Source: an uncultured Collinsella sp. (GTDB lineage: Bacteria; Actinomycetota; Coriobacteriia; Coriobacteriales; Coriobacteriaceae). From it: a DNA stretch of 64,000 nt. Location: the NCBI GenBank assembly GCA_934654585.1, contig CAKUGF010000001.1, positions 124,001-188,000 of the forward strand. Reading direction: 5' to 3'. The translations under genes were made by a program, and so were the position numbers. Below, one piece after another: positions 42,541-52,498 of this stretch. The notes under the pieces are model-generated. The model saw only the letters and a list, made by a program, of their open reading frames with translations, was not told where the DNA came from and did no database searches. Within the stretch, counting starts at the first letter, position 1; every line of letters starts with the position of its first letter.

Positions 42541-43239
42541 CTATAGGTCGCGTGCTCGATAGACCTTGGTGCTGACGGCGCAGCTGACCATGAATAGCAC
42601 GAACGCCAGGACGGCTATGCCGGCGCGCAGGCACCCGATGACGGCGGGGTCGGGGTTTGCCCCGGCAAACGACATGAGCCAGTTGCTGATGGGGTTGGAG
42701 GAGCTTAGCATTGCTATGGTGCCGCAGCCAAGCAGGGCAAACAGGCCGACGGAAAGACGCAGCGCCTCCATGTGTCCAAATCGGAAGAATATCGGCTGTG
42801 CCAAAAACACCATCATGAGGGAGATGAGCATCGATGCCGCCGAGGCGGTCGCGATTTCAAAGACCGTCTGGCCTGTCGAAGGGATGCCCATGTGATTGAA
42901 GAACGGAAGGGCGAGGATGTTCAGAAGCGTAGCCGCGCATGCCATGACGGCTGAGAAGGCAATAATGCACAGGTAACGTGCACAGATGATGTCTTTGCGC
43001 GAGAAGGGCAACGTTGCTCGATAACGCTCCCAGCCGTTTTGGTTATCGTAGCCAGCCAGCGAGCTCATGATCATGATGGGCGACATGGCGCTGACCGCAC
43101 AGGTGCCGGCGCTCATGCCGGAATCGCCGTCTGTCGCGTTGGCAAGGGTCAGCACGACGAAGATGAACAGGCCGACGCCGGCGATGCTCGGGAGAAACGA
43201 GCGCATGATAGCGGTCTCGGACATAAAGGCGCGTTTCAT
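42541..43239 (-). CDS. ABC-2 type permease
   Basis: A 232-residue membrane protein with about six transmembrane helices, resembling the ABC2_membrane_5/PmtB-like permeases (NQNGWERYRATLPFSRKDIICARY is the cytoplasmic coupling region). Its ATG overlaps the stop of the ATPase gene by 4 bases (43236-43239). It is the third gene of the YtrA-type operon and probably exports peptides or gives resistance to membrane-active compounds. Confidence 0.88.
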   Translation of the reverse strand: MKRAFMSETAIMRSFLPSIAGVGLFIFVVLTLANATDGDSGMSAGTCAVSAMSPIMIMSSLAGYDNQNGWERYRATLPFSRKDIICARYLCIIAFSAVMACAATLLNILALPFFNHMGIPSTGQTVFEIATASAASMLISLMMVFLAQPIFFRFGHMEALRLSVGLFALLGCGTIAMLSSSNPISNWLMSFAGANPDPAVIGCLRAGIAVLAFVLFMVSCAVSTKVYRARDL

Positions 43240-44117
43240 TTGGAGGCTCCTTTCAGCGTAAGGCGCAGGTAGTCATCGATGGAAATTCGATCACAGAGAA
43301 TCTCGGGAAATGCCTCGAGCGCTTCGCGGCGATTGGGCACGAGCACGTCAACGCTGTAGGCATGACGGGTGGCGCGGGCGCCATCGACACAATCCATGAG
43401 CTCGGCGGCTTGTGCCTGGGTACAGTGAGCGATGCCGGCGCGGTCGGTAATGTCCTCGCGCGGCAGGTCGAACACAATTGAGCCGTTATCGATGCAGACG
43501 ACACGGTCTGCCGCGCGTTCAAGATCGGATGTAATGTGGCTCGAGAACAACACGCTGCGCTGTCCGTCGGCGACAAAGGAGAGCAGCTCGTCGAGCAGTT
43601 CCTCGCGTGCCATGGGATCGAGGCCGGCTGTGGCTTCGTCCAAGATGAGCAGCTCGGCCTTGTGACTGAGTGCGCACGCGAGCTGCAGCTTCATGCCCAT
43701 TCCGCGGGAGAGGTCCTTGACCTTTGCCTTGGGATCCAGACTAAACCGGTCGATGAGGCCGGCGAAGGTGTCGTGGTTCCAGGTGGGGTACGCCGGGCTT
43801 ACGAGTGCCTTGACCTCGGCCACCTTGAGCGTGGAAGGGAAGGGGCACGTGTCCAGCACGAGTCCGATGCGAGAACGCATGCGGCGCTGAAGCTCATCGG
43901 GTGCATTGGCATCGCAGCGCTGTCCAAACAGATGCACCTCGCCGGCATCGAGCTTAATAAGCCCAAACGCGGCGCGAATCGTCGTTGTTTTGCCGGCACC
44001 GTTCGCGCCCACAAAGCCAACAATCTGGCCGGGCTCTACGGCGAGTGTGACATCGCGCAACGAAAAGCGGTTGCTCACCCGGCGCGAGACGGCTTTGAGT
44101 TCTAGTACGTTTTGCAT
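43236..44117 (-). CDS. ABC transporter ATP-binding protein (YtrB/PmtA type)
   Basis: A 293-residue ATPase. Walker A GANGAGKTTT, signature LSRGMGMKLQLACAL (a variant of LSGGQ typical of this subgroup), Walker B LLILDEATAGLDP, and the switch His in LFSSHI are all present; the last ~80 residues form the accessory domain. It pairs with the permease downstream. The start has AAGAAAGGCTATACC upstream. The gene is 23 bp after the GntR regulator. Confidence 0.93.
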   Translation of the reverse strand: MQNVLELKAVSRRVSNRFSLRDVTLAVEPGQIVGFVGANGAGKTTTIRAAFGLIKLDAGEVHLFGQRCDANAPDELQRRMRSRIGLVLDTCPFPSTLKVAEVKALVSPAYPTWNHDTFAGLIDRFSLDPKAKVKDLSRGMGMKLQLACALSHKAELLILDEATAGLDPMAREELLDELLSFVADGQRSVLFSSHITSDLERAADRVVCIDNGSIVFDLPREDITDRAGIAHCTQAQAAELMDCVDGARATRHAYSVDVLVPNRREALEAFPEILCDRISIDDYLRLTLKGASK

Positions 44118-44140
44118 GGTATAGCCTTTCTTGCAGATGG

Positions 44141-44521
44141 CTACTGCATGGTTTCGGGGGCAACAAGGTCGAGCATTTCGTGCAGCTTGTCACGCGTGAT
44201 GCCCAGGGCTTCGGCTTGTTCTGCCGCCTGCGTAAGCAGCTCCTCGATATGGCAGAGCTGGTTTTCGCGAAAGAGCTCTTGGTTGCCCTCGGCGACAAAG
44301 CAGCCTTTGCCTTGCACAGTGCATATAAAGCCGAGCTGCTCTAGGTCGGCGTAGGCACGCTTGGTGGTGATGACGCTCACGCCGAGGTCGCTTGCGAGCG
44401 CGCGGATGCTGGGGAGTTTGGCTCCCGCGGCGAGTGCACCCGAAAGGATCTGGGACTTGACCTGCGAGGATATCTGCTCGTAGATGGGCTTGTCACTCGA
44501 ATTGGATAGGATGATGTCCAC
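44141..44521 (-). CDS. GntR-family regulator, YtrA subfamily
   Basis: A 126-residue short GntR protein: winged HTH (KPIYEQISSQVKSQILSGAL, AKLPSIRALASDLGVSVITT) with only a short helical dimerisation tail, which defines the YtrA group. First gene of the regulator-ATPase-permease operon. The inverted repeat GTGTATATA/TATATACAC at 44549-44582 lies just upstream, so autoregulation and induction by cell-wall-acting agents are likely. Confidence 0.93.
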   Translation of the reverse strand: MDIILSNSSDKPIYEQISSQVKSQILSGALAAGAKLPSIRALASDLGVSVITTKRAYADLEQLGFICTVQGKGCFVAEGNQELFRENQLCHIEELLTQAAEQAEALGITRDKLHEMLDLVAPETMQ

Positions 44522-44548
44522 AGCGGCTCCTTAGCTGATGGGCTACAC

Positions 44549-44582
44549 GTGTATATAACCGGTAAGCACAGTATATATACAC
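44549..44582. promoter_or_regulatory. Operator of the YtrA-type regulator
   Basis: GTGTATATA (44549-44557) and TATATACAC (44574-44582) are a perfect dyad with a 16-bp spacer, 28 bp upstream of the regulator start. Read on the minus strand the half-sites contain TATA boxes that could be the promoter -10. Confidence 0.75.
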
Positions 44583-44625
44583 TATGCACGGTTACGCAAG
44601 AGGGAAATCAGGATGGCCGGCGACC

Positions 44626-44690
44626 TTTTGTCTCGATCTGTAACATCTGGAGCCGTTTTGGGCGGCTAACTGTTACAGATTGAGATTTTG
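44626..44690. repeat. TTTGTCTCGATCTGTAACA hairpin, copy 1
   Basis: Left arm TTTTGTCTCGATCTGTAACA and right arm TGTTACAGATTGAGATTTTG enclose about 25 bases containing the inner stem AGCCG-TTTTGGG-CGGCT. It is related to the second hairpin at 44706. Confidence 0.8.
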
Positions 44691-44705
44691 GCGGCAGGCC
44701 CATCC

Positions 44706-44770
44706 GTTTGTCTCAATCTGTAACGGGTAGAGGTTCAAAACCCGTCTAGATGTTACAGATCGAGACAAAC
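44706..44770. repeat. TTTGTCTCAATCTGTAACG hairpin, copy 2
   Basis: Left arm GTTTGTCTCAATCTGTAAC and right arm TGTTACAGATCGAGACAAAC, with inner stem ACGGGT-AGAGGTTCAAA-ACCCGT. The outer arms match copy 1 while the inner stem differs. It lies upstream of prfC, not after a gene. Confidence 0.8.
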
Positions 44771-44856
44771 TGCTGCGGAGCGCCGCCGCCGACTGGTATC
44801 CAAGCCCCAACTGATGAATTTGTCCTGATAGGCGCTCTGTCGCAGCATTTCGCGGC

Positions 44857-44862
44857 TACAAT
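44857..44862 (+). promoter_or_regulatory. Possible prfC -10 box
   Basis: TACAAT in GGCTACAATAGTCGGG, 48 bases upstream of the prfC start. No clear -35 was seen. Confidence 0.35.
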
Positions 44863-44909
44863 AGTCGGGTTACAACGACGTAATGCACTCAATGCAAGAA
44901 AGGATCCGC

Positions 44910-46523
<1,614 letters not shown>

Positions 46524-46623
46524 CGCATCGGCGCGGTGGCCCTGCGGGGCTGCCGCGCTGCCTGCTTGCCTGATGCCGTGTGAGCGGCTATCATACCCAC
46601 CGTCGTCTCAAGGCCGGGGCGTC

Positions 46624-46652
46624 CGAGCAGTTCGGGTCCGATATCCTGCTCG
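46624..46652 (+). promoter_or_regulatory. Leader hairpin before the VUT transporter gene
   Basis: CGAGCAG (46624-46630) pairs with CTGCTCG (46646-46652) around a 15-nt loop, 28 bases before the start codon. Queuosine transporters are often under preQ1 riboswitches, but the consensus of the known classes was not recognised here. Confidence 0.3.
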
Positions 46653-46679
46653 TTAAACCTAAAACCAAAGGAGTACATA

Positions 46680-47402
46680 ATGATCAAGAAGGTCATGGAG
46701 GACTATAAGGTCCTGTTGCGGAGCATTCCCGCGGCAACGGTTTCGCTGTTTATCGTGAGCGTTATCATGATGAACCTGCTGGCCAACAAAGAGCTTATCA
46801 GCCTGCCGTATCTGGCACTCGACTGCGGCTTTGTAGTGAGCTGGGTCTCGTTTTTGTGCCAGGACATGATCTGCAAGCGCTTTGGCGCCAAGGCATCCAT
46901 CAAAATCTCTATCCTCGCACTGCTGGTCAACCTGGCCGTGAGCCTGTGCTTTTGGGCATGCTCGCTCACGCCCGGCATGTGGGGTGCTTACTACGACACC
47001 GGCATGATCGAAGTCAACACTGCCCTTAACGCCACCATCGGTGGCACCTGGTACGTGGTGCTTGGCTCGTCGCTTGCCATGCTCGTTTCTGCCGTGGTTA
47101 ACTCCACGCTCAACCAGTCGCTCGGCCGTATGCTCAAAAAGAATAATTTTGCGAGCTTTGCCTTCCGTTCCTATGTGTCCACGGGCATTGGCCAGTTTAT
47201 CGACAACCTGGTCTTCGCCATTGTGGTGAGCCATACGTTCTTCGGCTGGACCTGGGTGCAGGTGCTAATGTGCTCGCTGACCGGCGCTATCGCCGAGCTG
47301 CTGTGCGAGGTCTTCCTGAGCCCCGTGGGCTACAAGGTCGTGCGTAGCTGGGAGCGCGAGAACGTGGGCGCCGAGTATCTCGAGCGTCACGCAGCTGCCT
47401 AA
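46680..47402 (+). CDS. VUT/YhhQ-family queuosine precursor transporter
   Basis: A 240-residue membrane protein with about six helices. MMNLLANKELISLPYLALDCG and the C-terminal SYVSTGIGQFIDNLVFAIV are family hallmarks. Members import preQ0, preQ1 or queuine for tRNA queuosine. AAAGGAG precedes the ATG. Ten bases separate it from the SDR gene, so they are co-transcribed. The Gram-positive ECF-linked form is not distinguishable here. Confidence 0.88.
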   Translation: MIKKVMEDYKVLLRSIPAATVSLFIVSVIMMNLLANKELISLPYLALDCGFVVSWVSFLCQDMICKRFGAKASIKISILALLVNLAVSLCFWACSLTPGMWGAYYDTGMIEVNTALNATIGGTWYVVLGSSLAMLVSAVVNSTLNQSLGRMLKKNNFASFAFRSYVSTGIGQFIDNLVFAIVVSHTFFGWTWVQVLMCSLTGAIAELLCEVFLSPVGYKVVRSWERENVGAEYLERHAAA

Positions 47403-47411
47403 GGAGCCAAT

Positions 47412-48092
47412 ATGCAGGTATTGATCACGGGCGCCTCGGGCGGTATCGGGGCTGCGTGCGTGCAGCGCTTTTTGGACGAGGGCCACGAGGTTGTGGGCTT
47501 TGATCTGCTGCCGGCCACGGTTGAGCACGAGCGCTACCGCCATCTGGTCGTGGATGTCCGTGAGCCGGACACGTTTCCGGACGACCTGGAGCCCCAGGTG
47601 ATCGTGAACGTTGCCGGTACGCAGGATTCGGCCGACGATATCGCGACCAACCTGACGGGTACCATCAACGTGACCGAGCGCTATGCCTTTGTGGGGGAGG
47701 GCCTTGCCGCTAAGGCGGCGCCGGCCATCCGATCCGTGGTCAATGTGGGCTCGGCGAGCGGGCACACGGGCTCTGAGTTCCCTGTGTACGCTGCCAGCAA
47801 GGGCGGCATTGTCGCCTATACCAAGAACCTTGCAAACCGCCTAGCGCCGCAGGCCATCGCCAACAGTGTGGACCCGGGTGGCGTCATCACGCCGCTCAAC
47901 CGTTGCGTGATGGAAGACGAGCGCCTGTGGGCTCAGATTATGGAACTCACGCCGCTTAAGCGCTGGGCTACGGCACAAGAGATCGCTGAGTGGATCTACT
48001 TTGTGGGCGTGACCAATCGGTTTATGACCGGGCAGAGCCTACTCATCGATGGCGGCGAGGCCGGCCGCACGCAGTTTATTTGGCCCGAGTAA
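47412..48092 (+). CDS. Short-chain dehydrogenase/reductase
   Basis: A 226-residue classical SDR. Cofactor loop TGASGGIG, NVAG motif, the catalytic Ser in NVGSASG and YAASK with the catalytic Tyr and Lys. The residue after the second strand is Asp (GFDLLP), favouring NAD(H). AAGGAGCC lies before the ATG. Its pairing with a queuosine transporter is likely just operon organisation; substrate unknown. Confidence 0.9.
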   Translation: MQVLITGASGGIGAACVQRFLDEGHEVVGFDLLPATVEHERYRHLVVDVREPDTFPDDLEPQVIVNVAGTQDSADDIATNLTGTINVTERYAFVGEGLAAKAAPAIRSVVNVGSASGHTGSEFPVYAASKGGIVAYTKNLANRLAPQAIANSVDPGGVITPLNRCVMEDERLWAQIMELTPLKRWATAQEIAEWIYFVGVTNRFMTGQSLLIDGGEAGRTQFIWPE

Positions 48093-48095
48093 CAG

Positions 48096-48129
48096 ACGCG
48101 CCCGATGGAAAGCTGTCGGGCGCGTTTTT
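48096..48129 (+). terminator. Terminator of the transporter/SDR operon
   Basis: ACGCGCCCGA pairs with TCGGGCGCGT around a 10-nt loop, then TTTT. Confidence 0.9.
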
Positions 48130-48142
48130 GAACTATCGATTG

Positions 48143-48868
48143 TTAGCCGAGGCAAGTCCAGTTGACGGGGCTCGAGCCATGCTGTTTGAGTAGCCGATCG
48201 GCAGCGGAGAAGGGGCGCGAGCCCATAAAAGCGGGGAGCTCTGTTGTGGCCCGGTTGGCCGAAAGCGGCGAGGGGTGCGTTGACGCCAGACAGAACTTGC
48301 CGGTCGCCTCGCTCGCGCCGGTTGCGGCGAGCTTGCCCTCGACCATCTGCTGGGCAAAGCGTCCCCACGCCAAAAAGACTACCGGTTGGGGCAGCTGGCA
48401 GCAGCACTCGATGATGTAGTCGGTTAAGGTGCTCCAGCCTAGCTTGGCGTGTGAGTTGGCGGCGTGCTCGCGCACGGTGAGCGTGGTGTTTAGGAGTAAG
48501 ACGCCCTGCTGTGCCCATGGCGTTAAGTCACCCGTGGCGGGGATGGGACAGCCCAGGTCCGCATTGAGCTCCTTATAGATGTTGCGCAGGCTGGGCGGCA
48601 GCTTGGTTTGCGTCGCGGGAACCGAGAACGACAGCCCCATGGCCTGGTTGGGTCCGTGATACGGGTCTTGGCCCAAGATGACAACCTTGACCTGGTCGGC
48701 CGGGGTGTAGGCGAGGGCATTGAGGATGTCGTCTTGTGCCGGGTAGATAGTCTGCACGGCACGCAAAAGGGCGATGCGCTCGAGCAGCTGGTTCGTCGTG
48801 TCACGTACCGGCTGCGGCGCATCACCCAACCAAGTTGCTATGTTGCGGTCGCGGGTTGCGGTGTCCAT
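48143..48868 (-). CDS. ung: Uracil-DNA glycosylase
   Basis: A 241-residue family 1 UDG that removes uracil from DNA in base excision repair. The catalytic loop is ILGQDPYHGPNQA with the general base Asp, then GVLLLNTTLTVR, and the Leu-intercalation loop STHPSPLSA. TAAAGGAGCCCC precedes the ATG at 48868. Normal length. Convergent with the SDR gene. Confidence 0.96.
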   Translation of the reverse strand: MDTATRDRNIATWLGDAPQPVRDTTNQLLERIALLRAVQTIYPAQDDILNALAYTPADQVKVVILGQDPYHGPNQAMGLSFSVPATQTKLPPSLRNIYKELNADLGCPIPATGDLTPWAQQGVLLLNTTLTVREHAANSHAKLGWSTLTDYIIECCCQLPQPVVFLAWGRFAQQMVEGKLAATGASEATGKFCLASTHPSPLSANRATTELPAFMGSRPFSAADRLLKQHGSSPVNWTCLG

Positions 48869-48955
48869 GGGGCTCCTTTATGGCAGATGCTGTGTTGGCA
48901 TCTATTGTAAAGGCGTCTGGAGACCTTTATGTCGGGGCTACAAAAGGTGAGGCGC

Positions 48956-49858
48956 TTACGAGACGTGCTCGGGCGCTCCTGCCATGTGAGCCTGTCCATG
49001 CGCGCGAAGGCGCGGGAGCTCAACGGTTGCCACCATCACGCCGGTGAGGATGAGGGCGGCGCCAAAGAAGGCGATGGGGCTCAGGACCTCGCCGACCAGG
49101 AAGAACGAGAAGACGGCGGAGCAGACCGGCTCCAGCGAGAAGGCAAAGCCGGTGGTCTCGGCGGGCACGTGGGGCTGCACGAGCGTCTGGGTGATAAAGC
49201 CGTAGGCAGAGCAGATGAGTGCGAGCGCGACGACCACGACGATTTCGTTGGGCGTGCTGGGAAGCGTGAAGCCGCCAAAGACGAACGCGGCGATGCCCGA
49301 GAACAGGCCGCCAAAGCCCAGCTGCCAAACGCCCAGAGCCAGCGGGTCGACATCTTCGACAAAGCGCTTCGCCACAATGATGTGGCTGGCATAGATAAAG
49401 GCTGAGAGCAACATGATGATCGCGCCGGGATTCAGGCTGGTAAAGTCGGCACCCGAGAGCAGCAGCATACCGCAGGTGACGATGGCGGTGCCGATGAGTA
49501 CCTTGCGCTCGGGGGCGCGACGCAGCAGGGCGGCGTTGGCAAACGGCACGATCACGACCGTCAGGCTCTGCAAAAAGCCGGCGGTGGAGGCGGAGGTAAG
49601 GCTGGAGCCCAAGCACATGCAGGTGAGCTCGGTTGCCATGATGGCGCCGATGATGGCGGCGCGAACCATGAGGTCGCGGTTGATGCGCAGCGCGTGCTTG
49701 TGGAAGAGCAGCAGGCAGGCCACAAAGGCGATGATGCAGCGCAGCGCAACGATGCTCGTGGCGTTCATGCTGTCCATGCCGATCTTCATGAGGGGGTACG
49801 AAAAGCCCCATGCGACGGGAACGGAAAACGAGAGCGCGATTGCTTTTTTGCGATCCAT
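48956..49858 (-). CDS. EamA/DMT-family transporter
   Basis: A 300-residue protein with ten predicted helices arranged as two EamA repeats (start SVPVAWGFSYPLMKIGMDSM; second repeat from NPGAIIMLLSAFIYASHIIV). Members export amino acids or other metabolites. AAAAGGAGTCCC precedes the ATG. It is divergent from a LysR regulator, a common regulator-exporter pair. Substrate unknown. Confidence 0.9.
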   Translation of the reverse strand: MDRKKAIALSFSVPVAWGFSYPLMKIGMDSMNATSIVALRCIIAFVACLLLFHKHALRINRDLMVRAAIIGAIMATELTCMCLGSSLTSASTAGFLQSLTVVIVPFANAALLRRAPERKVLIGTAIVTCGMLLLSGADFTSLNPGAIIMLLSAFIYASHIIVAKRFVEDVDPLALGVWQLGFGGLFSGIAAFVFGGFTLPSTPNEIVVVVALALICSAYGFITQTLVQPHVPAETTGFAFSLEPVCSAVFSFFLVGEVLSPIAFFGAALILTGVMVATVELPRLRAHGQAHMAGAPEHVS

Positions 49859-50016
49859 GGGACTCCTTTTGTTACAGAACGGTTTCGCAAAAAGGATTCT
49901 GCCCCCAGATTTGGATGTAGTAAAGCGAATGTATCTTCAGTATGATTAAGCAATACTAATGTAGGCAAGAAAAGCGCTGGCAAAACGTTTTACGACTGCG
50001 TCAATGTGGAGGCAAG

Positions 50017-50883
50017 ATGGCATCGCGGTATCAGATTGTTTGTATGGTGGTCGATCGTGGCAGCCTTAAGAGCGCGGCCGACGAGCTGGGCTATACGCAG
50101 AGCGCGGTGAGCCAGGCGGTCAAGGCGCTCGAACGCGAGCTGGGCACCACGCTCATCGAACGCGGCAAGCAGGGCGTCTCGCTTACGCGCGACGGTAAGC
50201 AGTACCTACCGTACCTGCGTCAGATCGTGACGGCCGAGGCCGAGCTCGAGGGCAAGCGCCAGGAGCTGCTGGGCCTGTCGTCGACCGACATTCGCATTGC
50301 AACGTTTACCAACGTGAGCCGAACCGTGCTGCCGCGCGTGATCCGCGACTTTGGAACGCTGCATCCGGGTGTGCGTTTTACCCTCAAACAGGGTGATTAC
50401 ACGCGCAATGCCCAGTGGGTGCACGACGGCGTGGTGGATTTTTGCTTTACGGCACGTGGGTTTACCGCCGGGCTTCAGAAGCGCGTAGTCTATCACGATG
50501 AGCTCGTGGCGCTGCTGCCGGCAACGCATCCGCTGACGGCAAAGGAAAAGGTCACGCTTGCCGATTTGGCGTCCGAGCCATTTGTGCTGCTGGACGAAGG
50601 CGAGCAGAGCCTGGTGCTTGACGCGTTTGCCGCACACGGGCTATCGCCGCATGTGACGAGCGAGGTCACCGATGACTACACTATTATGGCGATGGTTGAG
50701 GAGGGGCTGGGCGTGAGCATGCTCTACCGTCGGACCGTCGAGGGTATGCGGGCAGATATTCGCGTGCGGCCTATCGTGCATGCCCCCTCGCGCGACGTGG
50801 TGGCGGCCTGGCGCAGCTGGGACACCATGCCCATTGCCACCAGGCGCTTTATCGATTACATGAGCTCACATATCGTCAATTAG
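50017..50883 (+). CDS. LysR-family transcriptional regulator
   Basis: A 288-residue regulator: N-terminal winged HTH (IVCMVVDRGSLKSAADELGY, TQSAVSQAVKALERELG) and a LysR effector domain from ~90 on. Divergent from the EamA transporter gene with a 158-bp gap, so likely to control it. CGTCAATGTGGAGGCAAG precedes the ATG. Confidence 0.93.
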   Translation: MASRYQIVCMVVDRGSLKSAADELGYTQSAVSQAVKALERELGTTLIERGKQGVSLTRDGKQYLPYLRQIVTAEAELEGKRQELLGLSSTDIRIATFTNVSRTVLPRVIRDFGTLHPGVRFTLKQGDYTRNAQWVHDGVVDFCFTARGFTAGLQKRVVYHDELVALLPATHPLTAKEKVTLADLASEPFVLLDEGEQSLVLDAFAAHGLSPHVTSEVTDDYTIMAMVEEGLGVSMLYRRTVEGMRADIRVRPIVHAPSRDVVAAWRSWDTMPIATRRFIDYMSSHIVN

Positions 50884-50909
50884 CGATTGCGTGGTGCTCG
50901 GGGTTTCGC

Positions 50910-52292
50910 CTAACGCGCCCCTGCCTTGGTCTGGGCCAGACGGTAGGTGCGCGCGGGGTGGCAGAGCAGCACGGCCACGACCATAAAGAATGCGGTTGTG
51001 CCCAGGCTGATGGGGTAGACCATCATGATGTTCGCAAAGGTGCGGAAGTGCGGGAAGACGCAGAACACCCAATAGAAGCGAATGCCGCAGACACAGATCA
51101 TGGTGATGAGGGCGGGCATGAGCGAGATGCCAAAGCCGCGCAGGTAGCCGGACATATTCTCGTAGAACATGCTAAAGGCGTACGCCGGGAAGATCGAGCA
51201 CACGCGGATATAGCCGATCGAGACGATGTTGGGATCGCTGTTGAACAGTGACAGGATCTCGCGTCCCAGGCCGACGATGATAACGATGGTGGTGAGCGCG
51301 ACAATACCGCCTTCGACCAGGCAGACCTTAAGTGTCTTGGTGCAGCGGTCGATTTGACGAGCACCGTGGTTTTGTCCCACAAAGGTGGTGCAGGCCTGGC
51401 TAAAGCTGTTGAGCAGGTTGTAGCACACGTACTCCAGGCTCATGGCCGCGCTGGAGGCCGCCATGACCTCGGTGCCCAAGCTGTTGATGGCAGACTGGAT
51501 GATGATGTTTGCGACGGCAAAGACGGCGCTCTGGATACCGGCGGGCAGGCCAATCTTAACGATGCGCTTAAGGGCGACGGGGTCGATGGCAAGGTCGCGC
51601 GGGGTGACGCGGACGACGGAGTCGGTCTTGAGCAGGCGGATAAAGAGCGTAGCGGCGCTGACGGTGTAGGCGATGGCGGTGGCGATGGCGACGCCCGCCA
51701 CACCCCAGTGGAGTACGGGGACAAAGATGAGGTCCAGGCCAATGTTGAGGATGGTGGACACGGCAAGCGCCTGCAGCGGCATGCGGGTGATGCCGACGGA
51801 GCGGAAGATCGCGGCTTCAAAGTTGTAGAGCAGGATCGAGGGCATGCTGAGCAAAAAGACGCGCAGGTAGAGCGATGCGAGCGGCATGGTTTCGACAGGG
51901 ACGTTGAGCGCGGCGAGCATGGGCTCGGCAAAGATCTCGCCCAGCGCGATGACGACAAAGCCCACAAGCGCCATGAGAATCGAGGTGTGGACGGCGCGTT
52001 TGACCATGTTCTGATCGTTGCGGCCGATAGCGTTGGCGATGACCACGTTGGAGCCAAGCGACATGCCAATAAACAGGTTGAGCATAAGACTGGTAAGCGG
52101 AACGTTGGAGCCGACCGCTGCCATGGCGAGGGTTCCCTGGTCGCCCGAGAAGTTACCGATGATGACCGTGGCGATGAGGTTCGACAGCTGCTCCAAGATA
52201 CTCGTGGCGGCTACGGGGAAGGCGAACAGGGGAATATTGCGCCACAGCGAGCCGGTGGTCATGTCAATGTGCTTAGATGCGGTGTCTGCCAT
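50910..52292 (-). CDS. MATE-family efflux transporter
   Basis: A 460-residue protein of twelve helices in two MatE repeats (PVAATSILEQLSNLIATVII; IVKIGLPAGIQSAVFAVANI). MATE transporters extrude cationic drugs or dyes using Na+ or H+. It belongs to the DinF/NorM-like bacterial group without further assignment. It is convergent with the LysR gene (27 bp between stops) and no terminator was recognised in that gap. Confidence 0.93.
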   Translation of the reverse strand: MADTASKHIDMTTGSLWRNIPLFAFPVAATSILEQLSNLIATVIIGNFSGDQGTLAMAAVGSNVPLTSLMLNLFIGMSLGSNVVIANAIGRNDQNMVKRAVHTSILMALVGFVVIALGEIFAEPMLAALNVPVETMPLASLYLRVFLLSMPSILLYNFEAAIFRSVGITRMPLQALAVSTILNIGLDLIFVPVLHWGVAGVAIATAIAYTVSAATLFIRLLKTDSVVRVTPRDLAIDPVALKRIVKIGLPAGIQSAVFAVANIIIQSAINSLGTEVMAASSAAMSLEYVCYNLLNSFSQACTTFVGQNHGARQIDRCTKTLKVCLVEGGIVALTTIVIIVGLGREILSLFNSDPNIVSIGYIRVCSIFPAYAFSMFYENMSGYLRGFGISLMPALITMICVCGIRFYWVFCVFPHFRTFANIMMVYPISLGTTAFFMVVAVLLCHPARTYRLAQTKAGAR

Positions 52293-52357
52293 ACGCTCTC
52301 AATCTCTTTATATGCGCTTCAATGCTCATTTGCGCAGACGATGATACTCCTATTCGC

Positions 52358-52442
52358 CTAGTCATTGGGGACGTTCTTAAACGACTAGTCATTGGGGACG
52401 TTCTTGAATGACTAGTCGTTTAAGAACGTCCCCAATGACTAG
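52358..52442. repeat. CTAGTC/GGGGACGTTC composite palindrome, copy B
   Basis: CTAGTCATTGGGGACGTTCTTAA, ACGACTAGTCATT, a second GGGGACGTTCTTGAATGACTAGTC, and the inverted arm TTAAGAACGTCCCCAATGACTAG. It has the same order as copy A at 38067 and is again placed just before GGGAGGCGTGAGACAAT and a gene start. Confidence 0.9.
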
Positions 52443-52498
52443 GTGGGGGAGGCGTGAGACAATGGTGGGCGTTGTGTTGTCCGTGCTAAGGAGTTGCC

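Noticed and set aside
44706..44770. tRNA-like T-arm (GGTTCAAAACC)
   Set aside because: The surrounding bases form one long nested hairpin and no acceptor, D or anticodon arms can be drawn.
46524..46679. preQ1 riboswitch upstream of the VUT transporter
   Set aside because: Only a plain 7-bp hairpin was found; the conserved A-rich tail and loop sequences of known preQ1 classes were not recognised.
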